From a virus: a stretch of 22,821 nucleotides of DNA. The notes under the pieces were generated by a model. That model was given only the letters and a program-made list of their open reading frames with translations, had not been told where the DNA came from and did not search any database. Positions within the stretch are counted from its first letter, which is position 1; each line of letters starts with the position of its first letter. A program made the translations under genes and the position numbers. Positions 12,227-20,851 of the stretch are shown here, one piece after another. The DNA lies in IMG/VR virus record IMGVR_UViG_3300042866_001192, positions 1-22,821 of that record. The stretch is one strand, 5' to 3'.

Positions 12227-12392
12227 GAAGTACGTCATTGCCATCGACTTTTACATCGTGGACGACGAAGACCCGCGCTTCGTGATTACGTTCGTAGACG
12301 ACGGAGAAGAGCACATGATTATGTGCGACGGACCAACGCTGCGAGTGGCCCTAGATCGGGCTATGGAAACAACAAAAGGAGATGCATTATGA
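12177..12392 (+). CDS. Unknown acidic small protein, 71 aa
   Basis: The product has an acidic N-terminal helix (LDQPEDQKRIDWIEKYV), then strands (IAIDFYIVDDEDPRFVITFVDDGEEHMIMCDG) and a final helix (PTLRVALDRAME). The high Asp/Glu content resembles small DNA-mimic or inhibitor proteins, but this is only an impression. It overlaps the HNH gene by 50 bases, the largest overlap in the operon, so its start is less certain; no in-frame ATG follows for over 40 codons. An AAGGAG near its end serves the next gene. Confidence 0.5.
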   Translation: MLNLDQPEDQKRIDWIEKYVIAIDFYIVDDEDPRFVITFVDDGEEHMIMCDGPTLRVALDRAMETTKGDAL

Positions 12393-12877
12393 ATGCTGAT
12401 GAACTCAAAAGCGTGATAGATGCACACGCTAAATGGATCATGGGAACAGGCGGAGAAATGGCTGACCTTAGTGGAGCTAATCTCATTGAAGCAGACTTAA
12501 GCTGGGCCGATCTACGTCAAGCAAACCTGCGTGGGGCAGACCTGCGCGGAGCTAATCTATGCATGACTATCTTGTACGAAGCTGATCTAACCGGGGCCAA
12601 TTTGCAAGGAGCCAACTTTGACGAGGCTAAGTTGGGGCGAGCGAAAGGAATTAACCACGCTCAATGTTCTTTCTCTGCACACGGAGAATATAGCCGTGTG
12701 CTAACTGGTGTACTTATTGATGGAGAATTGATGGTATTTTGCAGTTGTTTTAGCGGCACGCTCGCTGACCTCGATGCCTTCATTGCGTCGGGAGAGGATA
12801 AGCATAAGCGCAGCCGCAAACTTGCACGCGACTTCATCGTTGCTGCCATCAATATAGCAATGGAACAAACCAAATGA
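12389..12877 (+). CDS. Pentapeptide-repeat protein, 162 aa
   Basis: The ATG at 12389 lies in an ATGA overlap with a good AAGGAG SD seven bases upstream. Residues about 25-85 hold about a dozen pentapeptide repeats A(D/N)LxxA (ADLSGANLIEADLSW, ADLRQANLRGADLRG), which build a right-handed quadrilateral beta helix. The C-terminal half is different: CSFSAHGEYSRVLTGVLIDGELMVFCSCFSG (93-123) and a basic helical end. Some pentapeptide proteins mimic DNA and protect or inhibit gyrase; that is a known family role but not shown here. The unidentified C-terminal half, with three Cys, sets it apart. Confidence 0.8.
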   Translation: MNADELKSVIDAHAKWIMGTGGEMADLSGANLIEADLSWADLRQANLRGADLRGANLCMTILYEADLTGANLQGANFDEAKLGRAKGINHAQCSFSAHGEYSRVLTGVLIDGELMVFCSCFSGTLADLDAFIASGEDKHKRSRKLARDFIVAAINIAMEQTK

Positions 12878-13860
12878 GCACACAAAACCCTATTGGATCA
12901 GCCATCGTCGATGAGATGCTGGCTAAGTACCCCGAACTCCCAAGCGCACAGTTGGCTCGTATGATTTACGAGAACAACCCAACTGTCTTCACCAGCCAAG
13001 AGGTGGTGCGGAGTGCAATCCGCTATCGTCGTGGAGCCAACGGTGACAAGAAGCGTAAGAGTGTTGGGCTGGATGAGAACGTTACGCCCAAGTACAAGAT
13101 CCCCAAGTCCTGCACCCGCGCTTGGTCCCCCTTCATCATGGACGGGGTGGAGAAGGTGGCTATCCTCTCAGACATCCACGTTCCCTACCATACAGAGGAG
13201 GCCATTGAGTGCGCGGTAAAGCGCGCCAAAAAGCAGGAGGTGGACGGCATCATTCTCAACGGCGACACCATCGACTGCCATGCTCTTTCCCAGTTCATCC
13301 GAGATCCCCGCGCTCGATCCTTTAAGCAAGAGCGGGAGACGACGAACGAGCTACTAGCCTATCTTCGGGAGCAGTTTCCTCATCAGCGCATTGTCTGGCG
13401 CGACGGCAACCATGAGGACCGCTTCAAAGCCTACATGATGCAGAAGGCTCCCGAGGTGTACGACGAGAAGTTCTTCTCCATCGACAAGCTGCTCAACTTT
13501 GAGGAGCTAGACATTGAGTACGTCACCGACAAGCGCATCATCATGCTGGGCGGCTTGGCCGTGATGCATGGGCATGAGTTCCACAAGGGCTTCGCGCCCC
13601 CGGTGAACCCTGCTCGTGGAGCCTATCTGAAGGCCAAGCAAAGCGTCATGGTGGGACACCACCACCGCACCTCAGAGCACACGGAAACGGCCCTAGACGG
13701 GACGATGACCACTACTTGGAGCGTAGGGTGCCTCTCGGACCTACACCCCGCTTATAGCCCATACAACAGCTATAACCACGGGTCAGCCATCGTCACCCTA
13801 GACGGCAACTACTATGAGGTGGCTAACTACCGCATCGTCAACGGACGGGCGTTGAATTAG
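12874..13860 (+). CDS. Metallophosphoesterase with N-terminal helical domain
   Basis: The last rightward gene encodes 328 residues. The calcineurin-like core shows the metal-binding blocks in order: D100-x-H102 (SDIHVP), D131 (LNGDTID), N179-H180 (GNHED), H232 (MHGHE) and H262/H264 (VGHHHR). Residues 8-54 form an HTH-like domain (DEMLAKYPELPSAQLARMIYE, QEVVRSAIRYRR) that may guide it to DNA or nucleoprotein. It could be a nuclease, phosphatase or cyclic-nucleotide phosphodiesterase; phage relatives are often annotated as DNA repair or nuclease-like. The start overlaps the upstream stop (ATGA), and its 3' end overlaps the convergent virion gene by 23 bp. Confidence 0.85.
   Translation: MSTQNPIGSAIVDEMLAKYPELPSAQLARMIYENNPTVFTSQEVVRSAIRYRRGANGDKKRKSVGLDENVTPKYKIPKSCTRAWSPFIMDGVEKVAILSDIHVPYHTEEAIECAVKRAKKQEVDGIILNGDTIDCHALSQFIRDPRARSFKQERETTNELLAYLREQFPHQRIVWRDGNHEDRFKAYMMQKAPEVYDEKFFSIDKLLNFEELDIEYVTDKRIIMLGGLAVMHGHEFHKGFAPPVNPARGAYLKAKQSVMVGHHHRTSEHTETALDGTMTTTWSVGCLSDLHPAYSPYNSYNHGSAIVTLDGNYYEVANYRIVNGRALN
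13838..13860. other. Convergent gene overlap, no terminator seen
   Basis: The metallophosphoesterase stop (13858-13860) and the minus-strand virion gene stop (13840-13838) overlap by 23 bp. I find no hairpin plus T-run between the two transcription units, so their messages would be complementary at the 3' ends. Confidence 0.85.
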
Positions 13861-16813
13861 TTTGCTGCCCATCCCTATTCCTCTCATCCCGGCTGCGCGA
13901 GAGGTTTAGGATGGTTCCAAGAGTCGGGTTGCGAGAAATTGCGGTAGCCAACTCTCCACTCGCTGCGGCAACCTTGGGCGCCCACTTAGGGTCAACATAC
14001 ATCTTATAGATAGTGTTGTAGCGTCCGTTTCGGAGCATATCAGTAATGCTCTTTAGATCGGCATATGCAGTTACGTTGACCTTCCTGTCTCCCGCGTTTT
14101 GACGCTGTCTAACGGATAGGCCAGCCAGTCTCCCGGCTTTGGTAGCGTCCATGATGTTCTCCTTCACTTCGACTATGTTCTTAATAGGACGACCGAAGGT
14201 GCGCTCAAGATTACTGTACTCATCATTGCCAACCAGAGCAATGAAGCGGCGACGGATTTCGTCGTTATCATTGCCGCTCTTGTAGAAAAATTCATGTAGC
14301 TCCTTGAGTTTAGCTCTTGGGACTACGCCTTCTACAGAAGACTCGTACTGGCGCATTATATTTGCAGCAGCAGCAATTCGTAGATTCTCAAGACTTTCAA
14401 AGTCGCCACGATCCCTAAATGCGTTTACCAAACGAGTAATGGACTCCTTGGGCATCGTAAGAATCTTGCCCACCCAATTACCGTTGTTTGCAGGATCACT
14501 TGCCAGCTTGAAGTTGCTATCCTCAAACATACGAACAAGCGGGTCGTTTCGCGCATCAACTAGAGCCTTCTCCGCATCGCGCAAAGTGATTCCTGCCTTC
14601 TTGGCAGCAACAGTCATTCTTGCAGCAGTTTGGCCCTTTTCCTTGGCCCCCGCAGCAATTAGGTTGTCGCGCACAGCTCTCTGATAGTCCAGCTTCCAAG
14701 CAGCCCGATCTCCACCAATAACTGCGGCAGCATCCAAGAAATCGTTAAGTTCCTTCTGGGTTACTGTCTTTGTGGTCTTGCTGAGATCAAAAACACGGGC
14801 AAGGGAACGAATCATGCCAGACGTGCCAATGCCAAGCTGCTCAGGCTTAAATCCAACTGAGTCAAGCGCATCTAGTTCGGAAGCCAGCTTGTCCAATGAA
14901 AATGCATCAAGCCCCTTGCGCACTCCCTTGCCGATGATTCTCGACTGGCTGAGCGCAGCATCAGCAAGCGAGGTGTTTAGATTGCGGACAAAAATATCGG
15001 CAGCTTCAATCGCACGCCGTTGCCCAAACGGATCAGTCTTATCATAACTAGCAGCAATCGTTGTAGCAATCTTTCGGAAGTCCTGAGCAGCCTGACTAGC
15101 CTTGCCGCCTTCTTTAATCGACTGGTACAGCGTGTCAGAAATCTGAGCGTTCAGCTTAGGATCTGCTGTAATAAGCTGATAAGCAGGCGTATCTTGAGCA
15201 ACGAAATGGGAACGCGCCAAAGACTGAGCCGCTTCCCATGCCGGGAAGTAGCTGGCGTTGGTCCGTTTGATGTAACGGTTAGCGGCGCGAGCAACCGCAT
15301 CATAGGCGTCTGACGCAACACTACGAGCGTCTCCTTCACTCATCCCTGATGCAACCAACGCGTCGCGTGAGGAGTTCCTAAGCTGCCTAAACTTCAAAAG
15401 GTCCAGCTTGTTGCCATCGACATTGTTAGCCATGACATAGCTCTCAACAATCTCCTTCATCTGCTTACGGATCAAGTTATTGCTGAGATGGCTTTGGGGG
15501 TTCTTACCAAGAAGATCAATCTCTTCAAAGATGTCTGGCATAGAAACAACGGGAGTGTTGTTTTCATAGCCAGCTAGCTTATACGCATCTTTGATCGCTG
15601 CTTTCATGTGGTTGTCTGCTGCGGAGACAATCCCACGCACATTGTTATCACGGACAGCCGCAGACACGCTATCAAGTGAGCGGCCCTCAATGCCTTTAAG
15701 CTGTTTCGTTACGGTGTCTAAAAGTTTGACGCGAGCGGCTGTTTCTTGAAATCCGGCAAGCTCAGCTTTGGCAACCAACGAGGGGGCGTCTCGACCACTT
15801 GCAGCCCGAGCATTAGCCGCCTCAGATGCGGCCTTGCTATAGTTCGACTTGGCAAGGTTGTAATCATCTTGCAACTGCGTTAGCAAGTCGCGCTTTGCCA
15901 TCAAGTCTTCACGAATTGGGGCAATATCAGGAATATCTTTGAAGTAAGATTCAATCTTAGGACCAATAGGAGCATCCAAGTTTGAGATGATTTCATCGGC
16001 CAGCAATGACTGCCGAGCATAAGCAGCCCGTTCGGTTTCGGCAAAGTCGGGGATAGCTTCAGAAAGGGCAACGGTGGCATTGGGGCCACGCTCAGATTGA
16101 ACCCTAGCGATGTTAGCCTGAGCTTCCTTGCTACGAGCCGCCGTACTGCCAGCCGCACTAGCTAGCCCAGCAAACGCAAGCGGAACGCCATAGCGCAAAC
16201 CATAGCCAGCAATATCCTCTTCAAATGGCGTATAGCGACTATTCCCTTCTGCGTCCTTGCCCATAGCAATAAACCGAGAAAGCTCGCTTGTTCCCAAGGC
16301 CGAACCCACATTGGTGCTAGTCCTCGCAGCAAGCGATCCTGTGGTCTTCATTGGAGCAAGACCAGCAATCGTTGCGGCGGTAATGGCGTTCGGGTCATAC
16401 TCTACGCGATCCTTGTCAAGCTGCTCAATAGTTTGAGCAACAAACTCAGACGTAGCACCAGCACCTGCGCCAATCAAAGAGGTGAGTCCAACGGCAGTAG
16501 CACCAGCAATGCCAGCAGGGATAGCAGCAGGAGCGAGCACTCCAGCGGCCACAGGGCCAACGATGCGAGCACCCAATGCCAAGGCTGGCTTAGCAGCTTC
16601 AAGCCCAGCAGAAGCCCTAGCTTGGGCTTCGTCTGGAGTCATTCCAGTAATCGTAGAGCGAGGCTGAACAGCATTAGGATTGGCAAGCATGGGCTGTTGC
16701 TCGCGCATCTGCTGCTCATCCATCTGCTTAGCTCGACGATAGATTTCCTCGTCGCTAAGCTCGTCAGAAAAGACAACTTCGCGACCATTAGAAAGGATTA
16801 CTGTGGTAGCCAT
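13838..16813 (-). CDS. Large internal virion / DNA-ejection protein, 991 aa
   Basis: The predicted protein starts MATTVILSNGREVVFSDELSDEEIYRRAK, a short beta-plus-helix module. It has one long hydrophobic Ala/Gly-rich stretch (residues 77-119) that could insert in membranes during DNA entry, and then about 850 residues of mainly helical sequence. Position as the last gene of the late block, after two other long helical proteins, and the size match podoviral ejection proteins of the T7 gp16 or P22 gp16/gp20 sort. No lysozyme or transglycosylase domain is visible. The start has no clear SD (AAGTAGAAT before ATG). Confidence 0.7.
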   Translation of the reverse strand: MATTVILSNGREVVFSDELSDEEIYRRAKQMDEQQMREQQPMLANPNAVQPRSTITGMTPDEAQARASAGLEAAKPALALGARIVGPVAAGVLAPAAIPAGIAGATAVGLTSLIGAGAGATSEFVAQTIEQLDKDRVEYDPNAITAATIAGLAPMKTTGSLAARTSTNVGSALGTSELSRFIAMGKDAEGNSRYTPFEEDIAGYGLRYGVPLAFAGLASAAGSTAARSKEAQANIARVQSERGPNATVALSEAIPDFAETERAAYARQSLLADEIISNLDAPIGPKIESYFKDIPDIAPIREDLMAKRDLLTQLQDDYNLAKSNYSKAASEAANARAASGRDAPSLVAKAELAGFQETAARVKLLDTVTKQLKGIEGRSLDSVSAAVRDNNVRGIVSAADNHMKAAIKDAYKLAGYENNTPVVSMPDIFEEIDLLGKNPQSHLSNNLIRKQMKEIVESYVMANNVDGNKLDLLKFRQLRNSSRDALVASGMSEGDARSVASDAYDAVARAANRYIKRTNASYFPAWEAAQSLARSHFVAQDTPAYQLITADPKLNAQISDTLYQSIKEGGKASQAAQDFRKIATTIAASYDKTDPFGQRRAIEAADIFVRNLNTSLADAALSQSRIIGKGVRKGLDAFSLDKLASELDALDSVGFKPEQLGIGTSGMIRSLARVFDLSKTTKTVTQKELNDFLDAAAVIGGDRAAWKLDYQRAVRDNLIAAGAKEKGQTAARMTVAAKKAGITLRDAEKALVDARNDPLVRMFEDSNFKLASDPANNGNWVGKILTMPKESITRLVNAFRDRGDFESLENLRIAAAANIMRQYESSVEGVVPRAKLKELHEFFYKSGNDNDEIRRRFIALVGNDEYSNLERTFGRPIKNIVEVKENIMDATKAGRLAGLSVRQRQNAGDRKVNVTAYADLKSITDMLRNGRYNTIYKMYVDPKWAPKVAAASGELATAISRNPTLGTILNLSRSRDERNRDGQQTNSTPVR

Positions 16814-16820
16814 ATTCTAC

Positions 16821-18296
16821 TTATCGTCCAACAAAGTCCAACAGGTTATATTGACTCTGAGTAGGTTGCTTTACTGGAACAAGTTTACCATCGCCAATTC
16901 TCAAAGTCCTTGTTGTTGCAAACGGATTGTTCTGCTGCAAGGAAGGGGCTTGTTCATTGGAAAACTCGTACAAAGGAATTAGATCCAAAGGTCTAGCAAA
17001 AGTATATTTTTCCTTAGCGTTGTAATTGTACAAGTCCAAGTCCTGCTTGTATAGATTGTTCTTTTCATTAACAATCGCAAACAATGCTTTGCGAACACGA
17101 TCAATGTTTGTCGAAATATTTCTAATGTCGCCATCCATTGCCTGATACAGGCGTTCAGCGTCTTGGTCTGTAAGAACTCCCGGTCCAAGGATCTCATTCC
17201 TAATCGCACCAAGAAGACGTTGCTGCCTTGCTTTGCCCTCACCAAGGGCATTTTCTGCTTCAGAAAGAGGAAGTCCAAGTGCAGTCTTAACTTTTGAAGT
17301 AAACCCTTCAACCACACGCTGAAGACCACTACGGCTTAACCCCTCGGTAGACTTCAAAAATTCATTAATGGAATTGATTTGATTCTGTTGATTTACTATA
17401 TCCGTACTGATCTTTCGGAATCCATCTGGACTTAAAGTATTGGATTCGCTTCTAGATGAAGGCGAATATTCACTAAGGTTTAGTTTTACACGATTTCCCT
17501 TGGCGTCGTGTCTATAATAGTTACCACGGGCATCAACTATAGTTGAGATAGGGTCTCCTGTGCCGTCGGCACGCCTAAAGATACCACCCGGATTAAACGT
17601 CTCTACACCACCAACTGCCACAATATCGGCAATCCGCCCTTGATATTGATCTTGCGTGATAAGACCTCTAGCCAATTCTGAATCAGCAATAACTTTGGCG
17701 TTCTTCATTGCGGATGTAGGCTCTCCGCCCCCGCCGCTTGCGCGAGACTCGAGTTCCCTAATCTGAGCTTCGGTCTTGCGGGTCTCAAGGTTCATTTGGC
17801 GACCAGCCAGCTTGGCCTCAGGCGAGAACTGACCTTCTTGGAAGCTACGCAAGTTCTTCATGAACGAAGCACCCGTATTATCTTCACCTTGAGTCTGGGT
17901 GAGATAGTCGGCATACTTTGCGCTCTCAGTCTTGAGCTTTTCAGCCTTATCCTGCTTAGCAAATCCAGAAAGATAGGTGTTTAGCTGCAACGCGGCTTCA
18001 AAACCAAGATCATTCACCATCGACCTAACTGCATCCTTATCAACCTTCCCGTCCTTTAAGTAGCTTTGGAAAGCGGCAGGGTTGGCCTCAATAGTTTTGA
18101 TGAACGAGTTTGCAGCCCCTTCCCTCTTCTTCTCTTCCTCTTTCCTAGTGTAATAGTCGCTGATGGACTTGCCAGCGATTTGTCCGAGCGTAGCAATGGC
18201 CTGAGCATAAGCCTGCCCCCCGCTTGCAATAGGAGAGTAGTCAACAAGACCAAGCTGAGGACGAATACCAGAACCAAAACGAGATGGGCGTGCCAT
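16821..18296 (-). CDS. Probable internal virion protein, 491 aa
   Basis: The N terminus is MARPSRFGSGIRPQLGLVDY, then a helical region with charged heptads (YYTRKEEEKKREGAANSFI, about residues 48-66). A flexible Ser/Gly stretch (ASGGGGEP, about 186-193) separates a middle domain (TIVDARGNYYRHDAKGNRV) from a C-terminal helical half. No enzyme motif is seen. It is transcribed between the 727-aa and 991-aa proteins with gaps of three and seven bases, so all three are coexpressed and likely act as a set in DNA ejection. It may alternatively be a tail or scaffold component. Confidence 0.65.
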   Translation of the reverse strand: MARPSRFGSGIRPQLGLVDYSPIASGGQAYAQAIATLGQIAGKSISDYYTRKEEEKKREGAANSFIKTIEANPAAFQSYLKDGKVDKDAVRSMVNDLGFEAALQLNTYLSGFAKQDKAEKLKTESAKYADYLTQTQGEDNTGASFMKNLRSFQEGQFSPEAKLAGRQMNLETRKTEAQIRELESRASGGGGEPTSAMKNAKVIADSELARGLITQDQYQGRIADIVAVGGVETFNPGGIFRRADGTGDPISTIVDARGNYYRHDAKGNRVKLNLSEYSPSSRSESNTLSPDGFRKISTDIVNQQNQINSINEFLKSTEGLSRSGLQRVVEGFTSKVKTALGLPLSEAENALGEGKARQQRLLGAIRNEILGPGVLTDQDAERLYQAMDGDIRNISTNIDRVRKALFAIVNEKNNLYKQDLDLYNYNAKEKYTFARPLDLIPLYEFSNEQAPSLQQNNPFATTRTLRIGDGKLVPVKQPTQSQYNLLDFVGR

Positions 18297-18299
18297 AAA

Positions 18300-20483
18300 T
18301 TATAGGGATTTAATCCGGCTATCCATCCACTTGCGGATAAGATTCTTGATGCGCGGTTTGTCGCTGATCCAGTCGGCAAAGCGTTCGCCATGCTTCTCGT
18401 ACAGCTTAACAAACCACTTAGGAGCCTTAGTGTACAACCACTCGCGGAATGCCAGCCACATCGGATTAAACTCGCCATAGACTGCGCGAGCCACCCAGCA
18501 GGCGCCACCAGCCGCACCAGTTTTACGCCTTGGATCGAAATATGACGTAACACCAGAGCCAAGAACATTGCCAGCCGCACCAAGCGCAGCACTAGTCATG
18601 GCACTCCTAGAGGCATAGGTATTAGCCAAATAATTTGTCTCATTGGCTTTATTGGTCATAGCAAGGTTAATTCCGGCGTCAGGATCAAACACATTGCCAC
18701 CAAATGCCTCCATCATACCAGCAGCGGCACCACGTTCACCAGCGGCAGCGCGAGAAGCACCAGAGGAACGCCCAAGAACAGCCATCATCGGGTCAAAAGA
18801 CATACCACCATACGCACCAGCAAGGTTAATATCAAATGCTCGATTTGCGCCCATCTCGCGCATACGCTCACTTCCAAGAACACGAAGTTGTTCCAACGCC
18901 TTAGCCTGCTGATCTGCTGAAAAGGCACGATTTGCCATTAGCGTCTCCATTTGGTTGAGCTTATTAAACTCAGCAAAACGGTTCATGGCCGCAGCATTTT
19001 CTGCACGCCGCTTAGCCTCTACATCTAGATTAGCCAAGGCTCCACGACTGGCCTGCTCTGCGGCAAAACGAGCCGCTTCATTTCCAGCCGCCATATTCGC
19101 CGCGCTAAACGCATTTTCTGCGCCTTGGTTAGCCATCGCATAACGAGCCATCAAATCGGCATTAATACGGGATGCCTCATTGGCAGCAGTAGCTCCAAAG
19201 CGAGCAGCTTCAGTACGCGCTCCCGCTCCAAAGCGAGCGGCTTCATTGCGAGCCGCAGCACCAAACTGCGCAGCTTCATTTGCCGCGGCAGCACTAAATC
19301 GAGCAGCCTCATTAGCCGACATTGCACCAAATTCGCGCGCCCTATTAATCGCTGCTTGATCGGCAGTAGAAAGCTGAAGTCCAGCAGCTTGATTAGCCAA
19401 CGCAGAACGCAAAGCAGCATCTTGATTTGTCTGCAAACGGCCAAGATCCTGACCATACACACCCGTAGCAAATCCACGGCTGGCGTTGAGGTCGGCCAGA
19501 TAAGCCTGATTGAGCGCAGCAGCCTGCTGGATGTCCTGAGCCTGACGCTGACGAACGGCCTCAGCACGGGACATAGCTTCAGCAGCAATAGCCTGATTGC
19601 TCATCTCTAGCCCACGGGAAGCGAAAGCCTCACGGGTAGCCTGCTGGGCGTTACGAAGTTCCTCCGGCGAAAGCTGGCCTGTAGAAACAGCCATCTCCGC
19701 AGCACGGCGACGAAAGGTTTCGGAAGCAGCCGTAGGAGCCGCTCCCATAGCCTGACCATAAAGGCTTTCGCCAAGAGCACCTTGTCCAATAGTTTGCGCG
19801 GCAACATCGGCAACACGTTGAGCGCGCTCAGCATCATACCCTTGAGATCCATATCCCTGAGCAGCAAATCCTTCAGCATTATATCCTTCAGCACCATAAC
19901 CTTGTGAGCCAACGGTTGGAGCAGCACCAAGCAAAGAAGCGGCAGCACGCTCTGGCGAATATCCTCCAAGGTTTACTCCCTGCATCGCCTCAATCATCGA
20001 GGCTTCTGCTGGGGTAAAATTAACATCCCCAAAAATACGGCGATTTGCCATCGCCGTTTCCAAGTCCTTAAAGTAGTCTGTTGGAGCGCCCTTTAGTTTA
20101 GCCGCCTCTAAAGCAGCAAAGGCTTCTGGGTTTGCGTCAATAAATGCTTTCCTTGCTCTTTCACCAAGCTTTTCAATGTCCGTAATATCGGCAGTACGAA
20201 GAGCCGTATTAGCCGCTGCATCAATCTTGCTGATTTCCGGCGTAACATCTCGCAGAATATCAAGCGTTCCACGGGTTCCCGGTTGTCCCTCTTTTCCGGG
20301 AATACCAAAAGTGTACTGAGCTAGTTCATCAAGATTAAGCTTGGTGTATTGCGGACGAAACTGCTGTTCAGACCCCAAAATCTTCGCTTGAAGCTCGGGG
20401 TCTGCCATTGCTGTAATGTAATCCAAGGCCGATTTGCCGGGATCAATCGGAGCGGGAGCGGGGGGGGGCTTAGGAAAGCACAT
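18300..20483 (-). CDS. Ala-rich internal virion protein with 11-residue repeats and CFI-box-like C terminus
   Basis: The protein (727 residues) starts MCFPKPPPAPAPID, a Cys-second, Pro-rich opening also seen in the T7 gp14 type of internal virion protein (the MC start only). Residues 195-219 hold five pentads of GYxAE/GYxSQ type. Residues 390-444 hold five 11-residue repeats of the form xNEAARFxAxA, which predict a long amphipathic helix. The C terminus (662-727) begins CWVARAVYG and continues with aromatic/basic helices (FREWLYTKAPKWF, ERFADWI). It resembles the CFI-box type C-terminal domain (compare CFIATAAYG). It follows the GNAT-like gene with a 14-bp overlap. Confidence 0.75.
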   Translation of the reverse strand: MCFPKPPPAPAPIDPGKSALDYITAMADPELQAKILGSEQQFRPQYTKLNLDELAQYTFGIPGKEGQPGTRGTLDILRDVTPEISKIDAAANTALRTADITDIEKLGERARKAFIDANPEAFAALEAAKLKGAPTDYFKDLETAMANRRIFGDVNFTPAEASMIEAMQGVNLGGYSPERAAASLLGAAPTVGSQGYGAEGYNAEGFAAQGYGSQGYDAERAQRVADVAAQTIGQGALGESLYGQAMGAAPTAASETFRRRAAEMAVSTGQLSPEELRNAQQATREAFASRGLEMSNQAIAAEAMSRAEAVRQRQAQDIQQAAALNQAYLADLNASRGFATGVYGQDLGRLQTNQDAALRSALANQAAGLQLSTADQAAINRAREFGAMSANEAARFSAAAANEAAQFGAAARNEAARFGAGARTEAARFGATAANEASRINADLMARYAMANQGAENAFSAANMAAGNEAARFAAEQASRGALANLDVEAKRRAENAAAMNRFAEFNKLNQMETLMANRAFSADQQAKALEQLRVLGSERMREMGANRAFDINLAGAYGGMSFDPMMAVLGRSSGASRAAAGERGAAAGMMEAFGGNVFDPDAGINLAMTNKANETNYLANTYASRSAMTSAALGAAGNVLGSGVTSYFDPRRKTGAAGGACWVARAVYGEFNPMWLAFREWLYTKAPKWFVKLYEKHGERFADWISDKPRIKNLIRKWMDSRIKSL
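19152..19316 (-). repeat. Five 11-residue (33-bp) repeats coding xNEAARFxAxA
   Basis: The units, in protein order, are ANEAARFSAAA, ANEAAQFGAAA, RNEAARFGAGA, RTEAARFGATA and ANEASRINADL. The 33-bp phase is kept, and the DNA copies are diverged. Hendecads of this kind form continuous amphipathic helices. Confidence 0.85.
19827..19901 (-). repeat. Five 15-bp repeats coding GYxAE-type pentads
   Basis: In protein order the units read GYGAE, GYNAE, GFAAQ, GYGSQ and GYDAE (residues 195-219). The repeats are tandem and in frame. Confidence 0.85.
20460..20468 (-). repeat. Run of nine C's on the coding strand of the 727-aa gene
   Basis: Codons 6-8 of the 727-aa gene are all CCC (three prolines) in a nine-base homopolymer. 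A length change would shift the frame near the N terminus. The upstream GNAT stop lies just beyond the run, at 20470-20472. Confidence 0.9.
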
Positions 20484-20847
20484 TGGGATTTGAAGTAAAA
20501 ATTTCGGTTTCCCAGATTGGGGTAAACCCTAACGATTTCATTACCGCATTATAAGGACTTGTTTTGTTGCAAAGAACAATGTACGGCTGCCCATTGGTCT
20601 TCTCCTCCATTATAGCATCGTAAGCGTGTTTTAGCTGAATACTGTCTCTTGCGCCAATTTTTGTGCTGTGGTTCCATATCATTACGGTTGGCGCAAGCGT
20701 AAGCGATCCAGCACCAACAATTTCTCCATTTTTAATAACAACATGGGTCGGCATACAAAACCCATGATTATCTTCGGCTGCACACTTTAAAACAGCTTTA
20801 GCTTCTTCGTGCGACCTGACTCTTCGTACTAGCGGTACGTTGCTCAT
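20470..20847 (-). CDS. GNAT-like phage protein, 125 aa
   Basis: The product reads as a small acetyltransferase fold: an N-terminal helix (HEEAKAVLKCAAEDNH), strands around HVVIKNGEIVGAGSLTLAPTVMIW, and the C-terminal GNAT-like YNAVMKSLGFTPIWETEIF. The acetyl-CoA loop (usually Q/RxxGxG/A) is not evident, so it may be a non-catalytic relative. Such proteins often lie next to the tail nozzle gene in podovirus late operons. The start at 20847 follows the nozzle stop by four bases without an SD; its stop falls inside the next gene. Confidence 0.6.
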   Translation of the reverse strand: MSNVPLVRRVRSHEEAKAVLKCAAEDNHGFCMPTHVVIKNGEIVGAGSLTLAPTVMIWNHSTKIGARDSIQLKHAYDAIMEEKTNGQPYIVLCNKTSPYNAVMKSLGFTPIWETEIFTSNPNVLS

Positions 20848-20851
20848 ATAA

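Noticed and set aside
19152-19901. CRISPR array or DNA-level repeat element in the 727-aa gene
   Set aside because: The repeats are in frame, diverged at third positions and encode protein repeats with no spacer structure.
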